From positions 62,001 through 126,000 of the forward strand of contig NZ_AYMR01000007.1 of NCBI RefSeq assembly GCF_000633535.1: a DNA stretch of 64,000 nucleotides, written 5' to 3'. The translations under genes were made by a program, and so were the position numbers. Positions 8,240-17,222 of the stretch are shown one piece after another (position 1 is the first letter of the stretch; each line of letters opens with the position of its first letter). The notes beneath the pieces were generated by a model. The model had not been told where the DNA came from. It was given only the letters and a program-made list of their open reading frames with translations, and did no database searches. This DNA comes from Leifsonia aquatica H1aii. Lineage in GTDB: Bacteria > Actinomycetota > Actinomycetes > Actinomycetales > Microbacteriaceae.

Positions 8240-10996
8240 GTGAAGAAGTCCAGAAAGCTCGGACGCGGCCTCGCCGCGGCCGGGGCCATTGCGGCGCTGA
8301 GCGCGGGCGCGTTCACCGCCGCGGCACCCGCGTCGGCGGCGACCGCGATGCAAGGTGACCGGCTGGTCGGCCCCCTGATCACAAACGGCGGCGCCTACGT
8401 CTTCAACCAGCCGGTCGCGGCCAACTACAAGGTCGCGCCGTCCAGTCCGTCGGCCGCCTTGGACTGGTGGGACTCCGCAACGACCAAGGCCACCTTCTCG
8501 CGCCCGGCCGCCGGCACGACCGGGCCATTCATCCTGGAGAACACCGGGAAATGTCTCCAGGCCAACGGGGCGACGAGCGTGTCATGGGCGGTCTGCAACG
8601 GATCGCTGGCGCAAGACTTCACAGCCAACAGGGTGTCGGACAGCTACGACACCTTTGGCAACAAGAGGTACTCGACGTCGTACATCACCCACCCCATCGA
8701 CATGGGGACGTCAACTGGGCTTGCGCTGCAGGTCACACCGGCAAATCTCGCACAGTGGGACATCGGCGGCCTCATGGAGCTTCCGGTCGAACGGGACGTG
8801 CTCGTGACCTCGCCGGCCCCGAGCGACGTGGTGGGAACCTCGGGTGTCACCTACACGGGCACCGCCACGGCGAACGCGACCGTCGCGGTGACGGACGAAT
8901 CCGGGCGAGAGATCGGTTCGACGACCAGCGACGACAACGGCGACTGGACATTCGACACCGTGCTGCCCGAGGGACCTGCGACTCTCACCTTCAGCACCGC
9001 GACCAAGTCGACGACCGTCACGGTGATGGTGATCGATGACTCGGCCTTCCTGGTCGTCACGGCCCCGGCGGACGGGTCGAAGGTGAGCACGAAGGGTGTC
9101 GTCTTCGCCGGGACAGGTCAGCCCGGCGAGACGATCACGCTGACAGACGGTGACGGCTCTCGGATCGGTTCTCCGGTCCTGATCGACGGCACGGGTGCGT
9201 GGAGCATCACGACGGACCTGGCCGAGGGGACGCACGCGTTGGTCTTCACTGCAGGCACCCGAAGCACGAGTGTCTCCGTCGAGGCGGTCGCCCTGACGCT
9301 GTCCTCCCCGACGGCGGGCACCACGATGGATGCCTCCGGCACGGTCTTCGAGGGCACCGGACTCCCTGGTGAGACGGTTCAGATCACAGACGCCGGTGGT
9401 GCCGTGGTCGCCGAGACCACCATTGCTGCGGATGGTTCGTGGACAGCCGTTGTGACGGTACCGGCCGGTTCTGCGGAGCTGACGATCACCGCTGGCAATC
9501 AGGAGGTGACCTTCGGAGCGGCTGTTGCCGATTACACTCGCAGCTTGGCCACCCCCGCGGACCGCGCGACGATCACTCCTGACACCGTGTTCTCCGGAAC
9601 GGGCGCCGAGGGCGAGAAGGTCACGATCAAGGACAAGGACGGCACCATCCTCGGTTCGGCGACGATCGGCGCGGACGGCACCTGGTCGACCACCCTGTCC
9701 CCGGCACCCGCGAACGGCTCCATCGACCTCGTGATCGAGTTCACCGACTCCGACGGCAAGACCGACGTCTTCGCCGAGAACAACTACGAGATGACCGGCT
9801 CCGACGAGGCACGCGCCTTCGCCGGCCCGGCCGCCGGCACCGACATCACCCCGGACACCGCCTTCACTGGTACCGGCAGGGACGGCGACGTCGTCACCAT
9901 TACCGATAGCGCGGGGACCGTTCTCGGCACCGCCACGGTCGGCGCGGACGGCCAGTGGTCGACCACGCTGAACCCGGCACCGGTCAACGGCGCGACCGAT
10001 CTGGTCATCACCATCACCGGCGCCGACAACGTCACCGACCAGCTCGCCACCGGCAGCTACACGATGACCGGTTCGGAGGAGCCCAGCTCCTACACCGGCC
10101 CGACCAGCGGTAACGTCACCCCGGACACCGCCTACACCGGTACCGGTGCCAAGGGTGAGACCGTCACCCTCACCGACAAGGCCGGCAACGTTCTCGGCAC
10201 CACCACCATCGGTGAAGACGGCAAGTGGTCCACCACCCTGGACCCGGCCCCGAACAACGGCCCCCTCGACCTGACCGTCACCATCGGTGACCTGAAGGTT
10301 GCGGACGTCACCGTCACGATGACCGGTTCGAACGAGGCGCGGGCTCTGACCAGCCCGGAGCCCGGTTCGAAGATCACCCCGGACACGGAGTTCTCCGGCA
10401 CCGGCAACATCGGTGACACGGTGAAGGTCAAGGACAAGGACGGCAACGTCCTGGGTGAGACCACCGTCGGTAACGACGGAAAGTGGTCCACGACCCTGTC
10501 CCCGGCTCCGGACAACGGGAACATCGACCTGGTGATCGAGATCACTGGGAAGGACAACAAGACCGAGGAGCTCGCCAACGGTTCCTACGAGATGACCGAC
10601 CTGACCACGAAGTTTCAGGTCCTGACCCCGAACCTGGAAGAGACGAACAACATCCCGAACGGGACCGTGTTCACCGGCACGGGCGAGCCCGGCACCACCG
10701 TCGTCATCACGGACAAGGACGGCAACGCCGTCGGCGACGCCGTCGTCGACAGCGAAGGCAACTGGTCCACCCCGATCACCGGTCTGGAAGAGGGCGACAA
10801 CAGCCTGAAGCTGACCTACATCGCCCCCGGTGAAGAGCAGGTCACCATCGACCTCGGACCGATCGTCGTCGTCACCGACGACGCCGGTATCCCGGTCATG
10901 GACCCCGCCCTCGCCGGCGGGTTCGGCATGATCCTCCTGGCCGCCGTGGGCGCCTACGCCGGCCTCCGCCGCCGCCGGGTCGCCACCCAGCAGTAA
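8240..10996 (+). CDS. Secreted Ig-like repeat surface protein with tripartite C-terminal tail
   Basis: A roughly 918-residue cell-surface protein. It has a signal peptide ending A-P-A-S-A, a short ricin-like segment (E-N-T-G-K-C-L-Q...W-A-V-C-N-G) and eight tandem bacterial Ig-like repeats of about 85-90 residues, each with the pattern F-x-G-T-G, I-T-D-x-x-G and G-x-W-S-T. The end is G-I-P-V-M-D-P-A-L, a hydrophobic helix and L-R-R-R-R, resembling an exosortase-type (IPTL/PEP-CTERM-like) sorting signal rather than LAxTG. GTG at 8240 is preferred because aaagg lies 8 bases upstream; ATG at 8225 is possible but lacks a ribosome site. Probably an adhesin. Confidence 0.8.
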   Translation: MKKSRKLGRGLAAAGAIAALSAGAFTAAAPASAATAMQGDRLVGPLITNGGAYVFNQPVAANYKVAPSSPSAALDWWDSATTKATFSRPAAGTTGPFILENTGKCLQANGATSVSWAVCNGSLAQDFTANRVSDSYDTFGNKRYSTSYITHPIDMGTSTGLALQVTPANLAQWDIGGLMELPVERDVLVTSPAPSDVVGTSGVTYTGTATANATVAVTDESGREIGSTTSDDNGDWTFDTVLPEGPATLTFSTATKSTTVTVMVIDDSAFLVVTAPADGSKVSTKGVVFAGTGQPGETITLTDGDGSRIGSPVLIDGTGAWSITTDLAEGTHALVFTAGTRSTSVSVEAVALTLSSPTAGTTMDASGTVFEGTGLPGETVQITDAGGAVVAETTIAADGSWTAVVTVPAGSAELTITAGNQEVTFGAAVADYTRSLATPADRATITPDTVFSGTGAEGEKVTIKDKDGTILGSATIGADGTWSTTLSPAPANGSIDLVIEFTDSDGKTDVFAENNYEMTGSDEARAFAGPAAGTDITPDTAFTGTGRDGDVVTITDSAGTVLGTATVGADGQWSTTLNPAPVNGATDLVITITGADNVTDQLATGSYTMTGSEEPSSYTGPTSGNVTPDTAYTGTGAKGETVTLTDKAGNVLGTTTIGEDGKWSTTLDPAPNNGPLDLTVTIGDLKVADVTVTMTGSNEARALTSPEPGSKITPDTEFSGTGNIGDTVKVKDKDGNVLGETTVGNDGKWSTTLSPAPDNGNIDLVIEITGKDNKTEELANGSYEMTDLTTKFQVLTPNLEETNNIPNGTVFTGTGEPGTTVVITDKDGNAVGDAVVDSEGNWSTPITGLEEGDNSLKLTYIAPGEEQVTIDLGPIVVVTDDAGIPVMDPALAGGFGMILLAAVGAYAGLRRRRVATQQ

Positions 10997-10997
10997 C

Positions 10998-11025
10998 CAG
11001 CACCACCAGCACCACCAGCACCACC
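10998..11025. repeat. CAGCACCAC tandem repeat after the surface-protein stop codon
   Basis: Three copies of a 9-base unit (cagcaccac) start 2 bases after the TAA at 10994-10996. It is outside the coding region; it may be left over from repeat expansion or act as an unstructured RNA linker before the terminator. Confidence 0.6.
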
Positions 11026-11043
11026 GACCCTGACGGGTAACCC

Positions 11044-11077
11044 GGTGGGCGGACACACCACGGTGCGTCCGCCCACC
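11044..11077 (+). terminator. Strong GC-rich hairpin terminator of the surface protein
   Basis: GGTGGGCGGAC (11044-11054) and GTCCGCCCACC (11067-11077) form a perfect 11-bp stem with a 12-base loop. No U-tract follows, as is usual in high-GC actinobacteria. Confidence 0.75.
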
Positions 11078-11139
11078 CCCCACACACACTTCACACACCC
11101 GCGGGCGCCGTTCAGTTCTTCCGGCACCCGCACCGCCGA

Positions 11140-11157
11140 CGAGTGAGCGGTCACTCG
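11140..11157. promoter_or_regulatory. Inverted repeat upstream of the second GntR gene
   Basis: CGAGTGA-gcgg-TCACTCG, 7-bp perfect arms, lies 115 bases before the GntR start. A candidate operator, possibly for one of the two GntR proteins of this locus; no binding evidence. Confidence 0.4.
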
Positions 11158-11272
11158 CCGGCACGGAGCGCCTTGTAGGAATGGGCAGGCTCCACCCGAT
11201 GGCCGCACCCGCACCACCGCGAGTGCGGCCATCTTCACCACCCCCAACACGCACAGATCGACGGAGGAATCC

Positions 11273-11971
11273 ATGGAGACGTCCCGCGCACTGCGCAGGT
11301 TCGCCGTCGAACGGCCCCTTCTCAAGGACATCGTGCGCGAGCAGATCCGGGACGCCATCCTGGACGGTACGTTCCAACCCGGAGAGACGCTTCATGACTC
11401 CGAACTCACCGAGTGGCTCGAGGTCTCCCGCACTCCGCTCCGGGCGGCCATCAACGACCTCGCTCGAGTCGGCCTCATCGATACCTGGCCGAATCGCTAC
11501 ACCCGCGTTGCCGCACGCACGGCGAGCAGCCTCGAGCCGTCGCTCCGCGCCTTGGCGATTCTGAACGGCGGCGCCGTCCTTCTCTCCGTCCCGAAGCTCT
11601 CACCCCGCGCGCGCAGAGAGCTAGGCCGGTTCTGCGACGACCTCATCGCGGCCATCGATGCGCGAGCGCACACAGCTGTGCGAAACACCTTCATGGCCCT
11701 CTTTCGCGAGGCCCTCGCGCACACCGACAACCCTGTCTACCGCAGGGGAATGACCAGCGACCTGGATGGGCTCTACTTCCAGGCCCCGATCGATGCGATC
11801 GTGCGCGCCGTCCCGACGGCGCAGCTCACCGCCATGACCGAAGCCACCGACGCGCTCAAGAGAGCCATCTCCGCCAATGAACCGTCCCACGCCCGCGACG
11901 CGGCCGAGGCGATGCACGTCGTTCTTCTGCGTCCGTCGGTGGAGCTGCCGGAGGGTGCGATCGGCGGGTGA
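11273..11971 (+). CDS. GntR-family transcriptional regulator (paralog 2)
   Basis: A 232-residue paralog of the regulator at 6413, with the same architecture: winged helix (L-L-K-D-I-V-R-E-Q-I-R-D-A-I-L, S-R-T-P-L-R-A-A-I-N-D-L, T-W-P-N-R-Y-T-R-V-A) and a helical FCD-like domain. ATG at 11273 follows a ggagg ribosome site at about 11262-11266. It closes the module made of GntR, exosortase-like protein, surface protein and GntR. The duplicated regulators might bind each other's sites or different ligands. It ends 22 bases before the convergent Lrp-family gene. Confidence 0.85.
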   Translation: METSRALRRFAVERPLLKDIVREQIRDAILDGTFQPGETLHDSELTEWLEVSRTPLRAAINDLARVGLIDTWPNRYTRVAARTASSLEPSLRALAILNGGAVLLSVPKLSPRARRELGRFCDDLIAAIDARAHTAVRNTFMALFREALAHTDNPVYRRGMTSDLDGLYFQAPIDAIVRAVPTAQLTAMTEATDALKRAISANEPSHARDAAEAMHVVLLRPSVELPEGAIGG

Positions 11972-11993
11972 CCCGCCTGGATCGGCCCTGCCG

Positions 11994-12485
11994 TCACCGA
12001 CCGGACGGACGGTTCCGTTCGCCGGACGGGCGCAGCGGCAGCGACCGGCCGGAGACGACGTTCTTCATCACGAGGGTCGTCTCGAGACGGCCGACGCCGG
12101 GGATGTTCGAGATGGTCTCGTCGTACAGTTCCTGGAACGCGGTGAGGTCCCGGCAGACGACACGCAGCAGGTAGTCGGGATCGCCGAACAGGCGCTGCGC
12201 CTGCAGCACTTCCGGTACCGCCTTCACGGCCTCCTCGAACGCTTCGATCGTCGGCTTGTCGGTCACCCGCATGGTCACGAAGAGCAGGCTCTCGAACCCG
12301 AACCCCAGCAGCCCGAGGTCGACCTCCGCGTGGTAGCCGGAGATGACGCCGGCGCTCTCCAGTGCGCGCAGGCGGCGATGCGCTGGAGAGGTGCTGAGGG
12401 TGACCCGCTCGGCGAGATCCGTGATGCTGAGCCGGCCGTCCTGCTGGAGTTCGGCAAGAATTTTCCAGTCGATCGCGTCGATCAC
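11994..12485 (-). CDS. Lrp/AsnC-family regulator of the adjacent amino-acid exporter
   Basis: A 163-residue regulator: AsnC helix-turn-helix (D-A-I-D-W-K-I-L-A-E-L-Q-Q-D-G-R-L-S-I-T-D-L-A, then S-P-A-H-R-R-L-R-A-L-E) and a RAM ligand-binding domain (about 68-150). It is divergent from a LysE-type exporter, the arrangement in which Lrp regulators sense an amino acid and switch on its export. GTG at 12485 gives the usual family length; the ORF extends further upstream but that part is not Lrp-like and would cover the operator region. Confidence 0.92.
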   Translation of the reverse strand: MIDAIDWKILAELQQDGRLSITDLAERVTLSTSPAHRRLRALESAGVISGYHAEVDLGLLGFGFESLLFVTMRVTDKPTIEAFEEAVKAVPEVLQAQRLFGDPDYLLRVVCRDLTAFQELYDETISNIPGVGRLETTLVMKNVVSGRSLPLRPSGERNRPSGR

Positions 12486-12512
12486 GAGATTCCTTCCACT
12501 GACCCGGGGTAT

Positions 12513-12526
12513 CGGAAGTATTTCCG
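12513..12526. promoter_or_regulatory. Candidate Lrp operator between the divergent genes
   Basis: CGGAA-gtat-TTCCG is a 5-bp-arm dyad in the divergent Lrp/LysE intergenic region, extended by GGT/ACC on the outside. A TAATCT -10-like hexamer for the exporter is at 12552-12557. Confidence 0.4.
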
Positions 12527-12592
12527 GGACCATGTTCTGCCCGTTTCCTTCTAATCTTCCCTCGAAGCCGTAGTCCGAGGGAAGGAGTGCTC

Positions 12593-13231
12593 ATGCCGGG
12601 ATCCGCGATCGTCGCGTTCTGGGGCGTCTCGCTGCTCTTCATCGTCACCCCCGGAGCGGATTGGGCGTATGCGATCTCGGGCGGTCTGCGGCGCCGCGTC
12701 GTCCCGGCCGTCAGCGGACTCCTGCTCGGGCACATCGTCGTCATCGCGATCGTCGCGGCAGGGGTGGGGGCCGTGATCTCGCGGTTCCCGGTGGCACTGA
12801 CCGGTCTGACGCTGGCCGGGGCCTTCTACCTGCTCTGGCTGGGCTGGGGAGTGCTGCGGCGTGCGACCGCGCCGCGTGCTGCGGAGGGCGCGGACGAGGG
12901 AGGCGCGTGGCGGTGGATCGTGCGCGGTTTCGGCGTCAGCGGACTGAACCCGAAGCTGCTGCTGCTGACGCTGGCGGTGCTCCCGCAGTTCACCTCGGTG
13001 GCCGGGCCCTGGCCGATCGGGGCGCAGATCGCGGTGCTCGGCGGGTTCCACGTCGTCAATTGCGCCGTCGTGTACTTCGCCGTCGGCGCCGCCGCCACGC
13101 GGGTGCTGTCCGCCCGCCCGGTCGCGGCGCGCATCGTCACCCGCGTGTCCGGATTCGCGATGATCGCGATCGGCGCGTTCCTCGTCGTCGAGCAGGTGAT
13201 GCACGCGATGGTGCCGGCGGCCGTCGCCTGA
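12593..13231 (+). CDS. LysE/RhtB-family amino-acid exporter
   Basis: A 212-residue membrane protein with six predicted helices that exports amino acids or related metabolites. Family marks: V-T-P-G-A-D-W in the first helix-loop and G-V-S-G-L-N-P-K-L in the middle loop. ATG at 12593 is preferred over GTG at 12587 because the ribosome site ggaagga (12580-12586) is then 6 bases away. Divergent from the Lrp regulator, which probably controls it. Substrate unknown. Confidence 0.92.
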   Translation: MPGSAIVAFWGVSLLFIVTPGADWAYAISGGLRRRVVPAVSGLLLGHIVVIAIVAAGVGAVISRFPVALTGLTLAGAFYLLWLGWGVLRRATAPRAAEGADEGGAWRWIVRGFGVSGLNPKLLLLTLAVLPQFTSVAGPWPIGAQIAVLGGFHVVNCAVVYFAVGAAATRVLSARPVAARIVTRVSGFAMIAIGAFLVVEQVMHAMVPAAVA

Positions 13232-13275
13232 GGACGCGCGTCGGCGCCCGGATGATTCCGTATGGCGGCGAGCGG

Positions 13276-14025
13276 TCAGACCACCGCGGCCAGGTACGCG
13301 CTCCAGGTGCCCGTCCCGCGGTCGGCGCCTGCTCCGGCGAGATTCGCCTCACTGCGGTAGGCGCGGCCCATCGCACCGGGTAGTGCGAAGCGCAGGTGCG
13401 GGTGGTGGCGGCCGGGGAGGGTGTCGATGAGCTCCTCCACCGTGCACACGTCGGGGCCGGCCAGGTCGGCGACCCGACCCTGCGGCGGCGCGACCGCCAG
13501 CTCTGCGAGACGTGCGGCGACGTCCTGCACCGCGACCGGTTCCAGTCGCACATCCTTCAGCACCGGGACGACCGGCAGGCGGGCCAGACCGCCGACCATG
13601 GTGTGCGCGAACTCGTGGAACTGAGCCGCCCGCAGCACCGTCCACGGCACACCGGAGGCGGCGAGGACGCGTTCCGATTCCGCCTTGCGGCGGAAGTAGC
13701 CGATCGGCATCGCGTCGGCTCCGATCACCGAGATGAGCACGATGTGGCCGACCCCGGCGGCGCGTGCGGCCTCGGCCACGTGCCGGGTGGCCACGTCGTC
13801 TCCGGTGGGTCCGCCGGCGAGGTGCAGGACCACATCGGCGCCGTCGACGGCCGCCGCCACACCGGCACCCGCGACGGTGTCGCCGACGACGTACTCGACG
13901 CCGTCGGCCGTCGGACGGCCGTGCCGGGTCAGCACCCGGATGCGCAGATCGTGCGCCGCGAGCAGCGGGAGGACGTGACGGCCGAGGTTCCCGGTGCCTC
14001 CGGTCACGAGGATGGTGCTGGTCAT
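13276..14025 (-). CDS. NmrA/SDR-type NAD(P)-binding oxidoreductase linked to ECF41
   Basis: A 249-residue atypical short-chain dehydrogenase with an N-terminal Rossmann motif T-G-G-T-G-N-L-G and the segment Y-F-R-R-K-A-E-S-E-R-V-L around the usual Y-x-x-x-K position. It resembles NmrA-like proteins that bind rather than turn over NAD(P). It faces an ECF41 sigma gene; oxidoreductases/epimerases of this kind are the known genomic partners of ECF41 factors. An AAGGAG ribosome site lies 6 bases before the ATG. Confidence 0.85.
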   Translation of the reverse strand: MTSTILVTGGTGNLGRHVLPLLAAHDLRIRVLTRHGRPTADGVEYVVGDTVAGAGVAAAVDGADVVLHLAGGPTGDDVATRHVAEAARAAGVGHIVLISVIGADAMPIGYFRRKAESERVLAASGVPWTVLRAAQFHEFAHTMVGGLARLPVVPVLKDVRLEPVAVQDVAARLAELAVAPPQGRVADLAGPDVCTVEELIDTLPGRHHPHLRFALPGAMGRAYRSEANLAGAGADRGTGTWSAYLAAVV

Positions 14026-14035
14026 GATCGCTCCT

Positions 14036-14062
14036 TGTCACATCGGGGCCGGATGCCCCGTC
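14036..14062 (+). promoter_or_regulatory. ECF41-type promoter driving the sigma gene
   Basis: TGTCACA (14036-14042), 16 bases, CGTC (14059-14062). As I recall the ECF41 literature, this is the target consensus of that group, here pointing into the sigma gene and so predicting positive autoregulation. It lies in the 73-base divergent intergenic region. Confidence 0.75.
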
Positions 14063-14098
14063 TATCCAGAGGACGGACGAGCGAAGGAGAATGTGACG

Positions 14099-14980
14099 AT
14101 GCCGATCGAACCCGACGCCCTGGCCGCGGCATTCGAGCGGCGGCGCCCGCGTCTGCGTGCCGTCGCGATCCGCCTGCTGGGGTCGCCGGCCGAGGCCGAC
14201 GATGTGCTCCAGGACGCGTGGCTGAAGCTCGCCCTCGCCGACACCGACGGGATCGAGAACCTGGACGCCTGGCTGACGACGGTGGTCTCCCGGCTCAGCC
14301 TCGACGTGCTGCGCTCCGCCCGGGTCGTGAAGACGGACCGCTGGGCGGTGGAGGCGTGGGAGGACCTGCCCTCGGCGGCCGCCGATCCGGCGGCGGTGGC
14401 GGCCGGCAACGAGCGGGTCGCGGTGGCCCTGATCACCGTCCTCGACCTCCTGGCGCCGACGGAGCGCCTCGCCTTCCTGCTGCACGACGTGTTCGGGCAC
14501 CCCTTCGACGAGATCGCAGCGATCGTCGGGCGCTCCCCGGCCGCGACCCGCCAGCTGGTCTCCCGGGCGCGACGCCGGGTGCAGGCGTCCGAGCCGTCCT
14601 CCCGAGCCGACGGCTCCCGCGGGCGCGCCGTCGTGGACGCGTGGCTGCGCGCCGTCCAGGAGGGCGACCTCTCGAGCCTGGTGGCCCTCCTGGACGGTGC
14701 CGCCGTGCTGGACGCCGACTACGGGTCGTCGACCGTGCGGCTGACCGGCCGCGACGAGATCGCGGCGTCGGCGCGCACAGCCGCGCACCTCGCGACGCAC
14801 TCGGTCCCGGTGCTCATCGGGGGCCGGCCCGGTGTCGCCGCCGTACTGCACGGCCGGGTCGTCTCCCTGCTGGCGTTCGAGCTCGACGCGGACGACCGCA
14901 TCGTGGCCCTCGACGTGCTCGCCGACCCGGTGCGACTCGCCGGCCTCGACGGCGCGACGCTCGGACTCGACGGCTCCTGA
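14099..14980 (+). CDS. ECF41-type RNA polymerase sigma factor (SigJ-like)
   Basis: A 293-residue extracytoplasmic-function sigma factor with sigma-2 (about 9-75, A-D-D-V-L-Q-D-A-W-L), sigma-4 (about 105-160, L-H-D-V-F-G-H-P-F-D-E-I-A) and a fused SnoaL-like C-terminal domain (about 175-285). In this group the SnoaL-like domain acts as an in-built regulator, so no separate anti-sigma factor is expected and none is present. ATG at 14099 is chosen because gaaggaga sits 8 bases upstream; the GTG 6 bases earlier would be too close. Confidence 0.92.
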   Translation: MPIEPDALAAAFERRRPRLRAVAIRLLGSPAEADDVLQDAWLKLALADTDGIENLDAWLTTVVSRLSLDVLRSARVVKTDRWAVEAWEDLPSAAADPAAVAAGNERVAVALITVLDLLAPTERLAFLLHDVFGHPFDEIAAIVGRSPAATRQLVSRARRRVQASEPSSRADGSRGRAVVDAWLRAVQEGDLSSLVALLDGAAVLDADYGSSTVRLTGRDEIAASARTAAHLATHSVPVLIGGRPGVAAVLHGRVVSLLAFELDADDRIVALDVLADPVRLAGLDGATLGLDGS

Positions 14981-14987
14981 GGAGCGA

Positions 14988-17222
14988 CTACCCGGCCTCG
15001 CCCATCGGCGCGCGGAAGAACGCGTCTTCGAGCTCGGCGGAGGCACGGAAGGCGTCCCAGGCGCGCGCACGCGTGGCGGGGCCGGCGGCGGCCGACGCCG
15101 CCGTCACGTAGCCGATCGCGTTCCGGGTGCTCTCGTGGAAGTTATCTGCGGAGTACGCCTGCAGCCACTCGCGGTACGGGTGGTCCTCGGCCGCCCCCGC
15201 TCCGCGCGCCCCGACGTCGGCGTAGATCCAGAAGCACGGCAGGACCGCGGCGATCAGCACGGCGTGGTCGGCGTGGGCGGCGGAGGCCCGCAGATGTCCG
15301 AGGTAGGCGGCGGTGACCGGGGCGAGGGTGTGCACCTCGTCGCCCAACTCGTCGCGGTGCAGTCGCAGCTCCTCGTCGCGGCACGCCCGTGCGGAGGCGG
15401 CCCAGAACGCGGACTCCTCCGGAGTGGGGGCGGACGCCGACGCGCGGTCGAGCAGTTCGGCGTAGCCCGCCAGGTACAGGGCGTCCTGTCCGAGGTACCA
15501 GCGGTACGCCGGGCGCCCGAGGTCGCCCTCCAGCAGCCCCCGGACGAACGGCGATCCGTGGATGCGCTCGCGGACGTCGGCGATCCCCTCCCACCAGCGG
15601 GCATCGAGCGGATCCTCCGGTCCTGCCGGTCCGCCCGCGGCGGCCCGCCGCCAGAGCCCCGAGAGGTGATGGATCGGCCCGGCACCCTCTCCCACCTGCA
15701 GGCGGTCCGCAGCGAGCAGACTCTCGGTCAGCCACGCCTTGGCGTCGGTGATCGGCTCGGCCCACGATCCGGCCTCGCGGCGACCGGGTACGCCGTCGTC
15801 GGGTGTGCCCGCGAGGCGGGTGGCGAGGGCGGAGGAGAGGGAGCAGCCGGTGCCGTGGGTGTTCGCCGTCTCGACCCGAGCGGACCGGAACTCGCGCACC
15901 AGCACCGCGCGATGGCCGTCGTCGGCAGCGGTTCCGGGAGCCGTTGCGCGCGCGTCGACGAGTGCGTCCACCGCTTCGAGGCCGGCCAGGTGGCCGCCCG
16001 TGGCGAGGACGCGCACGTCCAGCTCCCGAGACACCCGCTCGGCCTGCGCCAGGGCATCCGGCCAGTCGGCTGCGAGCGGCGACCCGGCGAGAATGGCCAG
16101 CTCGGGCAGGTTGGGGGTGATCAGGTCGACGTGGTGGGCGAGCCGGCGCACGGCGTCGACGGCGTCCTGCTCCAGCAGCCGGTCCCCGCTGGTCGCGACC
16201 ATGACCGGGTCGAGCACCACCAGCGGCGGCCGGACCAGACGGACCCACTCCTCGACGACGCCGGCGAGTTCGGCGGTCGCCAGCATGCCGATCTTGACCG
16301 CATCGATCGCGACGTCGTCGGACACCGCATCGAGCTGCTCGCGCAGGAACGACGCGGGAGTCACGTGCACCGAGCGCACCCCGCGAGTGTTCTGCGCGAC
16401 CAGAGCGGTCACGACGGCCATGCCGTACCCGCCGTTCGCGGCGATCGACTTGAGGTCGGCCTGGATGCCCGCGCCTCCGGTCGGGTCGGTGCCCGCGATC
16501 GAGAGCACACGCGGCGGGACGGGGGAGAACGGGACGCGTCGCGCCGCGGACCCGGAGCGCCTGCGGGACGGCGCGGCCGCCGCCCAGCCGGCGGCGAGCT
16601 CGGCGGCGGCGGCGCGCGGGTCCGGATCGGCGCACACGGCGGAGACGATCGCGGCCCCGGCGGCTCCGGCCGCGCGCAGCGCGGGCAGGTCGGCAGCCGT
16701 CACGCCGCCGATCGCGACGGCGGGGAGCGGGCTCGCCGCGCACAGAGCGGCGAAGCGCTCATGCCCGAGCGGGTCAGGAGCGTCCCGCTTGGTGGCCGTC
16801 GGATGCAGGGCGCCGATGCCGACGTAGGCGACGCCGGCGGGATCGGCCGCGGCGGCCTTCAGCTGCGCCGGCGTGGACGCGCTCAATCCGATCACGGCAT
16901 CGGGCCCGGCGATCGCGCGGACGGTCGAGACGGGCAGATCGGACTGGCCCACGTGGACGCCGGTGACCCGGACCCCGCGGGAACGGGCGGCCGCATAGAC
17001 GTCCACGCGGTCGTTGACGAACAGGGCGACGCCCTCGGGCAGCACGGCGGAGACCGCGGTGACCAGTCGCAGGAACGCTCGGGCGGAGGAGTCCTTCTCG
17101 CGCAGCTGGACGGCGGTCGCACCTCCGGCGACCGCGGCGGCGACCGTCTCGACCACCGAGCGTCCCGCGCTGCGGCAGGCCTCGGCGTCGGTCACGAGGT
17201 AGACGGAGAGATCGAGAGTCAT
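14988..17222 (-). CDS. thiED: Trifunctional thiamine enzyme ThiE-ThiD-TenA
   Basis: A single 744-residue chain with three enzymes of thiamine synthesis and salvage. Residues 1-200: thiamine-phosphate synthase ([17 protein letters not shown]). About 230-500: HMP/HMP-P kinase ([21 protein letters not shown]). About 520-744: TenA/thiaminase II ([10 protein letters not shown]; nucleophile-position Cys in L-P-C-F-W-I-Y). No stop or frameshift separates the domains. The start overlaps the thiM stop (ATGA), so translation is coupled and the gene lies under the same TPP riboswitch. It would couple salvaged pyrimidine phosphorylation to joining with the ThiM product. Confidence 0.93.
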   Translation of the reverse strand: MTLDLSVYLVTDAEACRSAGRSVVETVAAAVAGGATAVQLREKDSSARAFLRLVTAVSAVLPEGVALFVNDRVDVYAAARSRGVRVTGVHVGQSDLPVSTVRAIAGPDAVIGLSASTPAQLKAAAADPAGVAYVGIGALHPTATKRDAPDPLGHERFAALCAASPLPAVAIGGVTAADLPALRAAGAAGAAIVSAVCADPDPRAAAAELAAGWAAAAPSRRRSGSAARRVPFSPVPPRVLSIAGTDPTGGAGIQADLKSIAANGGYGMAVVTALVAQNTRGVRSVHVTPASFLREQLDAVSDDVAIDAVKIGMLATAELAGVVEEWVRLVRPPLVVLDPVMVATSGDRLLEQDAVDAVRRLAHHVDLITPNLPELAILAGSPLAADWPDALAQAERVSRELDVRVLATGGHLAGLEAVDALVDARATAPGTAADDGHRAVLVREFRSARVETANTHGTGCSLSSALATRLAGTPDDGVPGRREAGSWAEPITDAKAWLTESLLAADRLQVGEGAGPIHHLSGLWRRAAAGGPAGPEDPLDARWWEGIADVRERIHGSPFVRGLLEGDLGRPAYRWYLGQDALYLAGYAELLDRASASAPTPEESAFWAASARACRDEELRLHRDELGDEVHTLAPVTAAYLGHLRASAAHADHAVLIAAVLPCFWIYADVGARGAGAAEDHPYREWLQAYSADNFHESTRNAIGYVTAASAAAGPATRARAWDAFRASAELEDAFFRAPMGEAG

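Noticed and set aside
10998-11025. CAC-rich tandem repeats considered as a mobile-element end
   Set aside because: No inverted partner, no target duplication, no transposase nearby.
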